A model generated the notes under the pieces. The model did not search any database. It worked only from the letters and a program-made list of their open reading frames with translations, and was not told the origin of the DNA. From positions 930,001 through 994,000 of the forward strand of contig CAVOUB010000005.1 of assembly GCA_963699495.1 (NCBI GenBank): a DNA stretch of 64,000 nucleotides, given 5' to 3'. A program made the translations under genes and the position numbers. Each line of letters starts with the position of its first letter. The first letter of the stretch is position 1. Shown here piece by piece: positions 39,932 through 48,210 of this stretch. This stretch comes from JAIBJN01 sp963699495. Its GTDB lineage: Bacteria; Actinomycetota; Thermoleophilia; Gaiellales; Gaiellaceae.

Positions 39932-41008
39932 GTGATCGACTGCGACATCCATCCGCAGGTCGGCGACCCCGAGGAGCTGCTCGCCTTCGTGGATCCTGCG
40001 CAGCGCGATTGGTTCCGCGCCCAGGGGCCGTCGCTCGGGCTCCCGGGCTACCACTGGTCGCATCCGTCCTCCTGGTTCCGGCAGGACATCGACCAGAACG
40101 GGCATCCGCCGGCTTCCGACGTCGAGTCGGTGCGGCGCGAGCTGCTCGACCCGGGCGCGACGGACGTCGGCGTCCTCAACGGTGACGACGCCGTGCTCGT
40201 CTCCCTGATGCCGAGCCCGTACCGCGCGGCCGAGCTGGCGCGGGCGCACAACGAGTGGCTCCGCGAGCGCTGGCTCGACGCCGACCCGCGGCTGCGGGCG
40301 TCCATCCTCTGCCCGGCGCAGGATCCGCAGGCGGCGGCGGCCGAGATCCACCGGGCGGCGGCGGACGAGCGCTTCGTCCAGGTGCTCCTCTGCGGCGGCG
40401 CCGACCGGCCCTACGGCGAGCCGCGCTACCTGCCGATCTTCGAGGCCGCAGCCGAGCACGGGCTTCCCGTGGCGATCCACTCGGGCGGGGAGGGCATGGG
40501 CATCGCCGCCCCGCCCGGCGGCGCCGGTCCCGTCACCTTCTACATCGAGTGGCACACGCTCGGCTCGGCCGGAAGCATCATGTCCCACCTCGTCTCGCTG
40601 CTCTGCCACGGGACGTTCGAGCGCCTGCCGACCCTGAAGGTGCTGTTGATCGAGGGCGGTATCGCCTGGCTCCCGGGCATTCTCTGGCGGCTCGATACGA
40701 ACTGGCGCGCGCTCCGGAGCGAGGTGCCGTGGCTCGAGCGCAAGCCGAGCGAGGTCGCCCGTGACCACGTCCGCTTCTCCACGCAGCCGCTCGAGCACAC
40801 GGACGGCCGCGACGACCTCCTCTTCGAGATGCTGGAAGCGGCCGGCGCGCCCGACAATCTCTGCTTCGCCTCCGACTACCCTCACTGGGACTTCGACGAC
40901 CCGGGCTTCATGCTCAACCGCCTGCCCGAGGCCTGGCGGGCGAAGGTGCTCCACGAGAACGCCGCCGAGCTCTACGGAGCGCGGCTCGGCCTTCCCGCCG
41001 TTGGCTGA
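39932..41008 (+). CDS. Amidohydrolase_2-family metal hydrolase/decarboxylase
   Basis: 358 aa. The opening VIDCDIHPQVG is the metal-binding D-x-H at the start of the TIM barrel. GLPVAIHSGGEG (metal His), LKVLLIEGGIAWLPGILWRLD and FASDYPHWDFDDP (metal Asp) complete the site. Relatives include ACMSD-type decarboxylases and 4-oxalomesaconate-type hydrolases. It is coupled to a small Rieske ferredoxin gene, which suggests that an oxygenase reaction belongs to the same pathway. GTG 39932 is preferred over an upstream ATG because it matches the family N-terminus and has TACTGT 6 nt upstream. Confidence 0.88.
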   Translation: MIDCDIHPQVGDPEELLAFVDPAQRDWFRAQGPSLGLPGYHWSHPSSWFRQDIDQNGHPPASDVESVRRELLDPGATDVGVLNGDDAVLVSLMPSPYRAAELARAHNEWLRERWLDADPRLRASILCPAQDPQAAAAEIHRAAADERFVQVLLCGGADRPYGEPRYLPIFEAAAEHGLPVAIHSGGEGMGIAAPPGGAGPVTFYIEWHTLGSAGSIMSHLVSLLCHGTFERLPTLKVLLIEGGIAWLPGILWRLDTNWRALRSEVPWLERKPSEVARDHVRFSTQPLEHTDGRDDLLFEMLEAAGAPDNLCFASDYPHWDFDDPGFMLNRLPEAWRAKVLHENAAELYGARLGLPAVG

Positions 41009-41351
41009 GTGGGTGGACGTCGGCGGCCTCGCCGACCTCGAGCGCGACGGGCGCCTCGTCGCCCGGGTGAACGGCCGCGAGGTCGGCGTCGTGTCCGAGC
41101 CGGACGGCTCCCTGCACGGGATCCGGAACCGCTGCCCGCATCACGGCGGTCCGCTCTGCCTCGGCCGTGTGGGCGAACGGGTCGAGGGCGAGCCCGGCGT
41201 CTACGAGCTCACGGGACGGCGCAGCCTGCGCTGTCCGTGGCACGGCTGGGAGTTCGACCTCGTGACCGGGGTCTGCCTCGACGAGCCGACGCTGCGGACG
41301 GCCGTGTATCCGGTGCGGGTCGAGGGCGGCCGGGTCCTCGTCCAGGCCTGA
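41001..41351 (+). CDS. Small Rieske-type 2Fe-2S ferredoxin
   Basis: 116 aa, one Rieske domain only. The two ligand pairs are CPHHGGPLC and CPWHGW, about 40 residues apart, a wider spacing than in most Rieske ferredoxins because of the insert GRVGERVEGEPGVYEL. It carries one electron, usually to a Rieske oxygenase. It could serve the oxygenase at 24666 or an unseen one. Start TTG 41001 overlaps the amidohydrolase stop; GTG 41013 is an alternative. Confidence 0.85.
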   Translation: MAEWVDVGGLADLERDGRLVARVNGREVGVVSEPDGSLHGIRNRCPHHGGPLCLGRVGERVEGEPGVYELTGRRSLRCPWHGWEFDLVTGVCLDEPTLRTAVYPVRVEGGRVLVQA

Positions 41352-41389
41352 GCTCCAGCCCCATATGCAGCCTGGCGTCATGCACATGA

Positions 41390-41416
41390 GCATACATCGT
41401 GTATGCCATACTGCAT
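41390..41416. promoter_or_regulatory. Dyad operator-like sequence before the AAA ATPase
   Basis: GCATACA-TCG-TGTATGC (41390-41406) is a perfect 7-bp inverted repeat. It overlaps ATGC-CATACT-GCAT (41403-41416). The stretch is unusually AT-rich for this window and ends 6 bp before ATG 41423. It looks like a binding site for a dimeric regulator overlapping a promoter. Confidence 0.5.
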
Positions 41417-41422
41417 AAGGCA

Positions 41423-42604
41423 ATGACGCATACGAATCCCTTCACCTTCGGCGCCCTCGCGCTCGACCGTGCCTTCACCGACCGGGAGGCCGAGATCCGC
41501 GAGCTCGTCAGCGACATGCAGAACGGCCAGGACGTCCTCGTCTACGCGCCCCGGCGCTACGGGAAGTCGTCGCTCGTCCTCCGGGCCGGGCAACGGGCCA
41601 TTCGCAAGGGGATCCTCGTCGGCTACTGCGACCTGATGCGGACGCCGACGAAGGAGCGCTTCGCGGCCGCCCTCGCCAAGACGATCCACAGCGACCTCGA
41701 GACGGCCGCCGGGCAGGCGATCGAGCGCGCGACGCGTCTCTTCCGGGGCCTCCGGATCACGCCGACGATGGAGGTCGACCCGATCGACGGAAGCCTCCGC
41801 TTCGTCTTCCACGCCGGCCGGCAGCGTGCGGCCATCGACGACACGATCGAGGCATTGCTGGCGCTCCCAGGACAGATCGCGGCCGAGCGCAAGCGCCGCG
41901 CCGTCCTCGTCTTCGACGAGTTTCAGGAGATCGTCACGCTCGACCGGCACTTCCCCAACCTCATGCGGGCCGTCTTCCAGGAGCAGCCCGAGGTCGGTCA
42001 CGTCTACCTGGGGAGCAAGCGCCACGTCCTCGAGCGCATCTTCGAGGACGAGAACGAGCCCTTCTGGCGCAGCGCGAAGCGCCTCGAGATCGGCCCGATC
42101 GAGACCGCCGTGTTCGGCCGCTTCCTGCGGCGGCGCTTCGAGGAGACCGAGAAGGGCATCGACGACGAGGCGCTCCACCGGGTGCTGGAGGCGACGGGCG
42201 GCCACCCGTACAGCACGCAGGAGCTGGCGTACTTCCTCTGGGAGCTCGTCCCGACCGGTCACTTCGCCCGGCTCGGAGACGTCGAGGCTGCGGTCGGCCA
42301 GGTGCTCCGCTCGGAGCACAACCACTTCGCCAAGCTCTGGGACGACGCGCCGCACGCCCAGCGGCTCGTCATGCTGGCGCTCGCCGAGGAGCCGACGAGC
42401 TCGCTGTATGCGGCCGACTACGCGGAGCGCCGCGACCTCCCCCCGAAGCCCGCGCTCCAGCGCGCCGTCGGCGCACTGGTCTCGAAGGAGATCGTCGCCC
42501 GCGACGCGGGAAGGGCGTACCGGATCGTGGAGCCGTTCTTCGCCGACTGGCTCCGGAACGAGCAGGAGGCCCACGGCCTGGCCGACGAGCTCCGCGCCCG
42601 CTGA
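41423..42604 (+). CDS. Archaeal-type AAA ATPase (P-loop, PF01637-like)
   Basis: 393 aa. It starts MTHTNPFTFGALALDRAFTDREAEI, the typical opening of this STAND-like ATPase group. Walker A is YAPRRYGKSSLVLRAG and Walker B is RAVLVFDEFQEIVTLD. A sensor-like stretch VYLGSKRHVLERIF, ATGGHPYSTQELAYFLW and a C-terminal winged-helix part (ADYAERRDLPPKPALQRAVGALVSKEIV) follow. Family members are common, stand-alone and of unknown cellular role. ATG 41423 has AAGG 6 nt upstream. A strong dyad lies in the promoter. It appears to be a single-gene unit before the PadR gene. Confidence 0.88.
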   Translation: MTHTNPFTFGALALDRAFTDREAEIRELVSDMQNGQDVLVYAPRRYGKSSLVLRAGQRAIRKGILVGYCDLMRTPTKERFAAALAKTIHSDLETAAGQAIERATRLFRGLRITPTMEVDPIDGSLRFVFHAGRQRAAIDDTIEALLALPGQIAAERKRRAVLVFDEFQEIVTLDRHFPNLMRAVFQEQPEVGHVYLGSKRHVLERIFEDENEPFWRSAKRLEIGPIETAVFGRFLRRRFEETEKGIDDEALHRVLEATGGHPYSTQELAYFLWELVPTGHFARLGDVEAAVGQVLRSEHNHFAKLWDDAPHAQRLVMLALAEEPTSSLYAADYAERRDLPPKPALQRAVGALVSKEIVARDAGRAYRIVEPFFADWLRNEQEAHGLADELRAR

Positions 42605-42636
42605 GCCTGAGCCTTGCCATACGCGGCACGGTCTAG

Positions 42637-42642
42637 TACCTT
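42637..42642 (+). promoter_or_regulatory. Putative leaderless -10 box for the PadR gene
   Basis: TACCTT, 7 nt before ATG 42650, no Shine-Dalgarno. Confidence 0.4.
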
Positions 42643-42649
42643 GTGGTGC

Positions 42650-43006
42650 ATGGTAGACACCGCAGGACGGCAGGACGCCCTCCTCGCGCAGATGCGCCGC
42701 GGCACCCTGCAGTACTGCGTCCTCGCCCTGCTCGCCTCGGAGGAGCGGTACGGCTTCGACCTCGTGCGCGGGCTCGCCGAGGTGGACGGCATGGTCACGA
42801 GCGAGGGGACGATCTATCCGCTCCTCAGCCGCCTGCGCCGTGACGGGCTCGTGGACTCGAGCTGGCGCGAGTCGCCGTCCGGCCCGCCCCGCCGCTACTA
42901 CCGCGCGACGAGTGCCGGAAGGGCGGCCCTCGAGGACTTCAGGCGGGAGTGGAGTCCCTTCCGCGACGCAGTCGACACATTTGTGGGAGGAAAGGACGAA
43001 CGATGA
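42650..43006 (+). CDS. PadR-family transcriptional regulator
   Basis: 118 aa. The winged-helix core is clear: RRGTLQYCVLALLASEERYGFDLVRGL, then the recognition part VTSEGTIYPLLSRLRRDGLVDSSWRESPSGPPRRYYRATSAG with the conserved wing. Short PadR-s1 type that dimerises through its C-terminal helix. Such regulators usually repress a neighbouring membrane-protein gene. Here the HAAS-domain gene overlaps its stop (ATGA), the standard PadR-HAAS arrangement, in which the membrane partner is thought to control the regulator. Confidence 0.92.
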   Translation: MVDTAGRQDALLAQMRRGTLQYCVLALLASEERYGFDLVRGLAEVDGMVTSEGTIYPLLSRLRRDGLVDSSWRESPSGPPRRYYRATSAGRAALEDFRREWSPFRDAVDTFVGGKDER

Positions 43007-43653
43007 AGCCCACCGCAGATCGCCTCGTGGACGACTATCTGAACCGGCTCGGCCGCGAGCTCTCCGACCTACCGAGGGCGCGGCGGCGCGAGCTGACCGA
43101 CGAGATCGCCGAGCACATCGCCGAGGCCCGCGCCGGCCTGGAGGCGGAGAACGAGGTCGAGATCCGCAACCTGCTCGAGCGCCTGGGCGACCCGGCGGAG
43201 ATCGCGGCTGAGGAACGTGCGCGCTCCGGGGCACGGCCACGCCGCGCCGGGCCGATCGAGATCTTCGCGCTGATCGGACTCCTGATCGGAGGCTTCCTGT
43301 TCGTCGTCGGTTGGTTCGTCGGGCTCGTGTTCCTCTGGGTCTCGGACGCGTGGACCACGGGCGAGAAGCTCGTCGGCACACTTCTCGTGCCCGGAGGCCT
43401 CGTGCCCGCTTTCCTCATCGGCACCGGTGCACTTGGCGGTTATTCGGAGACCTGCGCCGCCACGGGCGACCCGGCGACGGGAGCCGAGCTCAGCATGGTG
43501 TGCACCGGCGGGCCCTCGCTCGCCGCGCGGATCTTCTGGATCGCGCTCTCCGTGATCTGCATCGTCGGCCCGTTCTTCACCACGATCTTCCTGGCGCGTC
43601 GCATGAAGAAACCGGCCGCGACCGCCTACCAGCCGAGCCCGGGGTCCGCGTAG
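43003..43653 (+). CDS. HAAS-domain membrane protein, PadR partner
   Basis: 216 aa. The N-terminal helical HAAS-like domain (YLNRLGRELSDLPRARRRELTDEIAEHIAEA, NLLERLGDPAEIAAEERA) is followed by a membrane pair (FALIGLLIGGFLFVVGWFVGLVFLW), a Gly-rich hydrophobic region and a last helix (FWIALSVICIVGPFFTTIFLA). HAAS proteins are encoded next to PadR regulators and probably sense membrane state. The loop between helices carries two Cys (GGYSETCAATGD, MVCTGG). The 3' end overlaps the convergent amidohydrolase gene by 28 bp. Confidence 0.85.
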   Translation: MKPTADRLVDDYLNRLGRELSDLPRARRRELTDEIAEHIAEARAGLEAENEVEIRNLLERLGDPAEIAAEERARSGARPRRAGPIEIFALIGLLIGGFLFVVGWFVGLVFLWVSDAWTTGEKLVGTLLVPGGLVPAFLIGTGALGGYSETCAATGDPATGAELSMVCTGGPSLAARIFWIALSVICIVGPFFTTIFLARRMKKPAATAYQPSPGSA

Positions 43654-45245
43654 ACCGCCTCGCCCTCGACGAGGGTGAGGAGCACGCGGGCGTCGCCGAT
43701 CGGGCCGGACCCGGGGTCGAGGACGTCGCGGTCGAGGACGGCCAGGTCGGCGAGCTTGGCCGGCTCCACCGTTCCAGTCTCGCCCTCGAGGAAGTTCGCA
43801 TACGCGGAGCCGGCCGTGAACGTTGCGAGGGCCGTCGGGAGGTCGATCGCCTCGTGCGGGAGGAGCGGCTCGAGGTCACGCGTCTCCGGCGAGATCCGCG
43901 TGACGGCGACCTCGAGCTGCTGCAGCGGGTCGGCGGTGGAGACGGTCCAGTCGCTGCCGAAGGCGAGTCGCGCCCCTGCACGCACGAGGCTTCCGAACGG
44001 ATACATGCGCGCCGAGCGCTCGGGGCCGATGAAGGGCTCCGTCAGCTCGTCGACGTAGCCGCCCCGGCAGGCCCAGTACGGCGAGACGTTGGCGATGACG
44101 CCGAGCTCGGCGAAGCGCGGCAGGTCGTCGGGATGAACGAGCTGAACGTGGGCGAGGTGGTGACGGGTGTCGCGCCGGCCGTTTGCCCGCTCTGCGGCCT
44201 CGATCGCGTCGAGCGCGTCACGCACCGCGCGGTCGCCGATGGTGTGCATGTGCACCTGGAAGTCGTGCGAGTCGAGGAGGACGACGGCGCGCTCCAGCTC
44301 GTCCGCGTCGAGCATGGAGATCCCGTGGTTGTCCGTGCCCTCGTACGGCTCGAGCAGCGCGCCGGTGAAGTTTTCCAGCACGCCGTCGGCGAAGATCTTC
44401 GCTCCCCGGATGCGAAGACGGCCGAGCGATCCGCCGGCGCGCAGCTCCACGAGCTCCTCGATCTGCTCGTCGCCGCGCGCGTCGTCCCAGAGGAGGTTGC
44501 CCTCGACGCGCATGGTCAGCTCACCCCGGGCGGCGACGCTGCGGTAGGCGGCCAGCGTTGCGGGGCCGTCGATGCGTGCGTCCTGCCACGCGGTGATCCC
44601 GAGCGCGTGGAACGTCTCCTGAGCACGGAGGATCCCGCGCTCCCATTCGCCCTGCGTCGTGGGCGGGAGCAGGTCGGTCACGAGCCCCATCGCATGCTCG
44701 TGGAGCGTTCCCTGCGGCGCACCGGAGGCATCGCGCTCGATGCGGCCGCCCGGCGGGTCAGCCGTCTCACGCGTGATCCCCGCGCGCTCCAGGGCACGGC
44801 TGTTCACCCACCCTCCGTGCCCGTCGCGGTTGTCGAAGAAGGCGGGCCGGTCCGGCAGGATCGCGTCGAGGTCGGCCCGGCTGGGCGTTCCCCGCTCGAA
44901 GGAGTCGATCGACCAGCCGCTGCCGACGACCCAGTCCAGCTCGGGGTGTCCGGCCGCATACGTCGCGATCGTTTCGAGGCAGGCCTCGCGGGAGTGGGCG
45001 TCGTTGAGTACGCAGTGGAGCGACCCCACGCCGCCCTCGGCAGGATGACAGTGGGCGTCCTGGAAGCCGGGCAGCACGGTGCGGCCCTCGAGCTCGAGGA
45101 CACGCGTCCGCGGACCGGCCTGCGCCAGGGCCTCGGCAGCGGAGCCGACCCAGGCGATGCGCCCGTCGCGGACGGCGACCGCCTCGGCCACGGTCAGCGC
45201 TGCGTCGGCCGTGAAGACCTTGCCCCCGGTGAGGACGAGATCCAC
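43626..45245 (-). CDS. YtcJ-type amidohydrolase
   Basis: 539 aa. N-terminal composite beta-sandwich (VLTGGKVFTADAALTVAEAVAV), metal motif LPGFQDAHCHP, then WVVGSGWS, GAKIFADGVLENFTGALLEPY, HMHTIGDRAVRDALDAI, HLAHVQLVHPDDLPRF and LAFGSDWTVSTADPL carry the expected His and Asp ligands. YtcJ/NfdA-like enzymes hydrolyse N-formyl, N-substituted or exocyclic amides. It is the last gene of the ten-gene peptide-import operon and overlaps the convergent HAAS gene at its 3' end. Start is GTG 45245, 6 bp after the ATPase stop. Specific substrate unknown. Confidence 0.9.
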   Translation of the reverse strand: MDLVLTGGKVFTADAALTVAEAVAVRDGRIAWVGSAAEALAQAGPRTRVLELEGRTVLPGFQDAHCHPAEGGVGSLHCVLNDAHSREACLETIATYAAGHPELDWVVGSGWSIDSFERGTPSRADLDAILPDRPAFFDNRDGHGGWVNSRALERAGITRETADPPGGRIERDASGAPQGTLHEHAMGLVTDLLPPTTQGEWERGILRAQETFHALGITAWQDARIDGPATLAAYRSVAARGELTMRVEGNLLWDDARGDEQIEELVELRAGGSLGRLRIRGAKIFADGVLENFTGALLEPYEGTDNHGISMLDADELERAVVLLDSHDFQVHMHTIGDRAVRDALDAIEAAERANGRRDTRHHLAHVQLVHPDDLPRFAELGVIANVSPYWACRGGYVDELTEPFIGPERSARMYPFGSLVRAGARLAFGSDWTVSTADPLQQLEVAVTRISPETRDLEPLLPHEAIDLPTALATFTAGSAYANFLEGETGTVEPAKLADLAVLDRDVLDPGSGPIGDARVLLTLVEGEAVYADPGLGW

Positions 45246-45251
45246 GTTCGG

Positions 45252-46262
45252 CTAGGCCCGGATGCAGGCCACGAGGTGTCCTGCCTTCGCTCCGGCGGGA
45301 ACGCGCAGCTCCGGGTCGGTGGTGCGGCACTCCGCGATTGCGATCGGGCAGCGGGGGTTGAAGCGGCACCCCGGAGGGATGGAGATGGGGTTCGGCGTCT
45401 CGCCACGGAGGATCTGGGGCTCCGTCGATGCGCGGGGGTCGCGCTGCGGCACGACCGAGATGAGGGCCTTCGTGTACGGGTGCTTGGGGTTGGTGACGAC
45501 CTCGTGCGCGGGCCCTTCCTCGACGATCCGCCCGAGGTACATGACCGCGATCCGGTCGGCGAAGTGGGCGGCCGTGGAGAGATCGTGGGTGATCATGAGG
45601 ATGCCGAGCCCGGCGCGCCTCAGCTCGTCGAGCAGCGTGAGGATCCCCGCCCGGACCGAGACATCGAGCATCGAGACCGGCTCGTCGGCGACGAGCAGCA
45701 GCGGGTCGAGCACGAGGCTCGCGGCGATGGCCACTCGCTGGCGCTGGCCGCCCGAGAGCTCGTGGGGAAAGCGGTTGAGGAAGAGCTCCGGCGGCGTCAA
45801 CCCCGCCCGCGTCAGTGCCTCGCTGACGCGGGTCTCCCGCTCCTTGCCGCCGCCGCCCTCCCCGTGGATGAGCAAAGGCTCCTCGACGGTGTCGCGCACC
45901 CGAAAGCGCGGGTCGAGAGACTCGTAGGGGTCCTGGAAGATGATCTGAGCATGACGCCGGAGCCCGCGCATCTTGCGTCCGGACGCGTTCGAGATGTCCT
46001 CGCCCTGGAAGCGGATCGTCCCCGACTCCGAATCCACGAGCCGGAGGATCGACTGCGCCGTCGTGGTCTTTCCGCTTCCCGACTCGCCCACGAGCGCGAG
46101 CATCTCGCCCCTGTCGAGTGAGAAGGTGACCCCGTCCACGGCGCTGACCGAGCGCTTCGGCCGGCCGCCGACGGCTCCGACGAGCCCACGGGGCACCGGG
46201 AAGCGGGTGACGAGGTTCTCGACCTCGAGCAGCGGTGCCTGTCCGTTCCCGGTCGTCGTCAT
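45252..46262 (-). CDS. Dipeptide/oligopeptide ABC importer ATPase (DppF/OppF-like)
   Basis: 336 aa. Walker A GESGSGKTTTAQSIL, signature LSGGQRQRVAIAASL, Walker B LLLVADEPVSMLDVS and switch His in MITHDLSTA. The C-terminal oligo_HPY region (PKHPYTKALISVVP, GCRFNPRCPIAIAEC) has the Cys cluster that binds Fe-S in DppF-type ATPases. ATG 46262 overlaps the partner ATPase stop (ATGA). Works with the ATPase encoded immediately upstream as a heterodimer. Confidence 0.92.
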   Translation of the reverse strand: MTTTGNGQAPLLEVENLVTRFPVPRGLVGAVGGRPKRSVSAVDGVTFSLDRGEMLALVGESGSGKTTTAQSILRLVDSESGTIRFQGEDISNASGRKMRGLRRHAQIIFQDPYESLDPRFRVRDTVEEPLLIHGEGGGGKERETRVSEALTRAGLTPPELFLNRFPHELSGGQRQRVAIAASLVLDPLLLVADEPVSMLDVSVRAGILTLLDELRRAGLGILMITHDLSTAAHFADRIAVMYLGRIVEEGPAHEVVTNPKHPYTKALISVVPQRDPRASTEPQILRGETPNPISIPPGCRFNPRCPIAIAECRTTDPELRVPAGAKAGHLVACIRA

Positions 46263-47236
46263 GACGCGGCCCGCACGGCGGGGTCGTTGAGGTGGCACGC
46301 CGCCGAGTGGGTCTGGTCGATCGTGAGCAGCCTCGGCTTCAGTCCCGCGCACGGGGCGAAGGCCCGGTCGCAGCGGGGCGAGAACGGGCAGCCGACGAGC
46401 GGGCGGTCGAGCGGTGGAGGCGTGCCCGGGATGGACACCACAGCGTCATCTCCGTAAAGGTCGGGGGTCGCGGCGAAGAGCAGCCGTGTATACGGGTGCC
46501 TGGGGTCGTGGTACAGGGTGTCCGTCGGCCCCTCCTCGACGATCTCGCCCGCGTACATGACCGCCGCCCGCTCGCACACCTGCGCCACGACCGGCAGGTC
46601 GTGGGTGACGAGGATGAGCGCCAGCCCGAAGTCGTCGGCCAGGCCGACCAGGAGCTGCAGGATCTGCGCTTGCACCATCACGTCGAGCGCGGTCGTGGGC
46701 TCATCCGCGAGGAGCACGCGGGGCTTGCAGGCGAGTGACATGGCGATCGCAGCGCGCTGGCGCATGCCGCCCGAGAACTCGTGGGGGAAGCTGCTCGCGC
46801 GGGCGGCCGGAATCCCGACGCGCTCGAGGAGCTCGCCCACCTGTTTGCGCGCCTGGCGACCCTCTGCGATCCCGTGCAGCTTCATCGGCTCGGCGATCTG
46901 CTCGCCGATCCGCTTCACGGGGTTGAAGGCGTTCATCGCGCCCTGAAAGACCATGGCGATATCCGTCCAGCGATGCGGGCTCACGCTGTCCTCGCCGTCG
47001 GCGAGGATGTCCTCCCCGTCGAGGAAGACCCGGCCGGCGAGGCTCGCCGACGGAGGCAGGAGGCCCATCAGGGCGAGGATCGCCGTGGTCTTCCCGCACC
47101 CCGACTCGCCGACGAGCCCGAGCCGCTCGCCCTCCCGCAGCTCGAGGCCGAGCCCCTGGACGGCATGCAGCTCTCGCCCGCCCTCGAGGTCGAACCAGAT
47201 GTGGAGGTCTTCGATGCGGAGGAGGGGGGCGCTCAT
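46259..47236 (-). CDS. Dipeptide/oligopeptide ABC importer ATPase (DppD/OppD-like)
   Basis: 325 aa from ATG 47236. Walker A GESGCGKTTAILALMGLLP, signature FSGGMRQRAAIAMSL, Walker B VLLADEPTTALDVM, switch His in LVTHDLPVV. The C-terminus has the oligo_HPY stretch DPRHPYTRLLFAATPDL and Cys-containing VGCPFSPRCDRAF, as in DppD. The start overlaps the DppC-type stop. The open frame upstream is Arg/Pro-rich and not part of the protein. Confidence 0.92.
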   Translation of the reverse strand: MSAPLLRIEDLHIWFDLEGGRELHAVQGLGLELREGERLGLVGESGCGKTTAILALMGLLPPSASLAGRVFLDGEDILADGEDSVSPHRWTDIAMVFQGAMNAFNPVKRIGEQIAEPMKLHGIAEGRQARKQVGELLERVGIPAARASSFPHEFSGGMRQRAAIAMSLACKPRVLLADEPTTALDVMVQAQILQLLVGLADDFGLALILVTHDLPVVAQVCERAAVMYAGEIVEEGPTDTLYHDPRHPYTRLLFAATPDLYGDDAVVSIPGTPPPLDRPLVGCPFSPRCDRAFAPCAGLKPRLLTIDQTHSAACHLNDPAVRAAS

Positions 47237-48210
47237 TCCGCTTCCAGCGCACCCTTCAGCGGTCGCAGCCGGAAGCGGTGGACCGACAGGTGCCCCACGC
47301 GCAGGCGCGGGTTGAGCGCGTCCTCCATGGACATGCCGATCATGGTGCAGGCGAGGATGACGAGGGTCACGCAGAGGCCGGGCGGGACGATCGCCCACCA
47401 GGCGTCGTTGAGGACGGCGTCGCCCGTGAAGGCGTTTGCGATCAGCTTGCCCCAGGAGATGAGAGCCGGATCGCCAAGTCCGAGAAAGGTGATGTACGTC
47501 TCGGCGAAGATGGCGATCGCGATCGTCAGCACGGTGTTGGCAATGAGGAGCGGCATCACCTGCGGGAGGACGTGCTTCCCGATCAGCCGGCGATTGCCGG
47601 CGCCGAGCGCACGCGCGCGTTTGACGTAGGCCCGCTCGCGCACGCTCTTCGTCTGCGCGCGAATCAGCCGGGCCGTGCTCGTCCAGTAGATGATCCCGAT
47701 GATCAGGATGATGTTCGTGAGGCTGCGGCCGAAGAGGGCCGCGATGATGATCATCAGCGGGATGTCGGGGATGACGAGCACGTAGTCGGTGATCCGCATG
47801 AGCACCGTGTCGCTCTTGCCGCCGTAGAAGCCCGACCACAGCCCGACGGTGCCGCCGATCAGCATCGCCACGAGCGCCGCGGCGAAGCCGACGATGAGCG
47901 AGACGCGCGAGCCGGCGATGACCAGCGAAAGCATGTCGGCACCACCGTCGTCGGTGCCCAGCCAGTGGACACTCGACGGCGGCTCGTACACAGCCCCCGT
48001 CTTTGCTCGGGGATCGTATGGCTCGAGGAACGGCGCGAAGATCGCTACGAGGATGAACAGGATGAGCACGGAGAGGCCGAAGATCATCGACGGCTTGCGG
48101 AGCACGGAGGAGCCGAGGAATCCGAGGCGCCCCCGCGGTGCGATGCCGCCGATGTCGGCGACGGCGGCCTGCTCGTCGAACGCGGTCGGGGGAAGCGACG
48201 GGACGCTCAT
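47233..48210 (-). CDS. Peptide ABC importer permease (DppC/OppC-like)
   Basis: 325 aa. N-terminal cytosolic segment, first helix MIFGLSVLILFILVAIFAPFL with the OppC_N motif EPYDPRAKTG and HWLGTDDGGADMLSLVIAGS, then five further helices and the EAA loop YVKRARALGAGNRRLIGKHVLPQV. It forms the inner-membrane channel with the DppB-type protein. Start ATG 48210 overlaps the DppB-type stop by 4 bp. In this family the GTDDxGxD motif is a reliable marker. Confidence 0.92.
   Translation of the reverse strand: MSVPSLPPTAFDEQAAVADIGGIAPRGRLGFLGSSVLRKPSMIFGLSVLILFILVAIFAPFLEPYDPRAKTGAVYEPPSSVHWLGTDDGGADMLSLVIAGSRVSLIVGFAAALVAMLIGGTVGLWSGFYGGKSDTVLMRITDYVLVIPDIPLMIIIAALFGRSLTNIILIIGIIYWTSTARLIRAQTKSVRERAYVKRARALGAGNRRLIGKHVLPQVMPLLIANTVLTIAIAIFAETYITFLGLGDPALISWGKLIANAFTGDAVLNDAWWAIVPPGLCVTLVILACTMIGMSMEDALNPRLRVGHLSVHRFRLRPLKGALEAE

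Noticed and set aside
41352..41422. Possible toxin-antitoxin or mobile element boundary at the AT-rich patch
   Set aside because: No transposase, integrase, target-site duplication or small toxin-like ORF; a promoter with an operator-like dyad is simpler.
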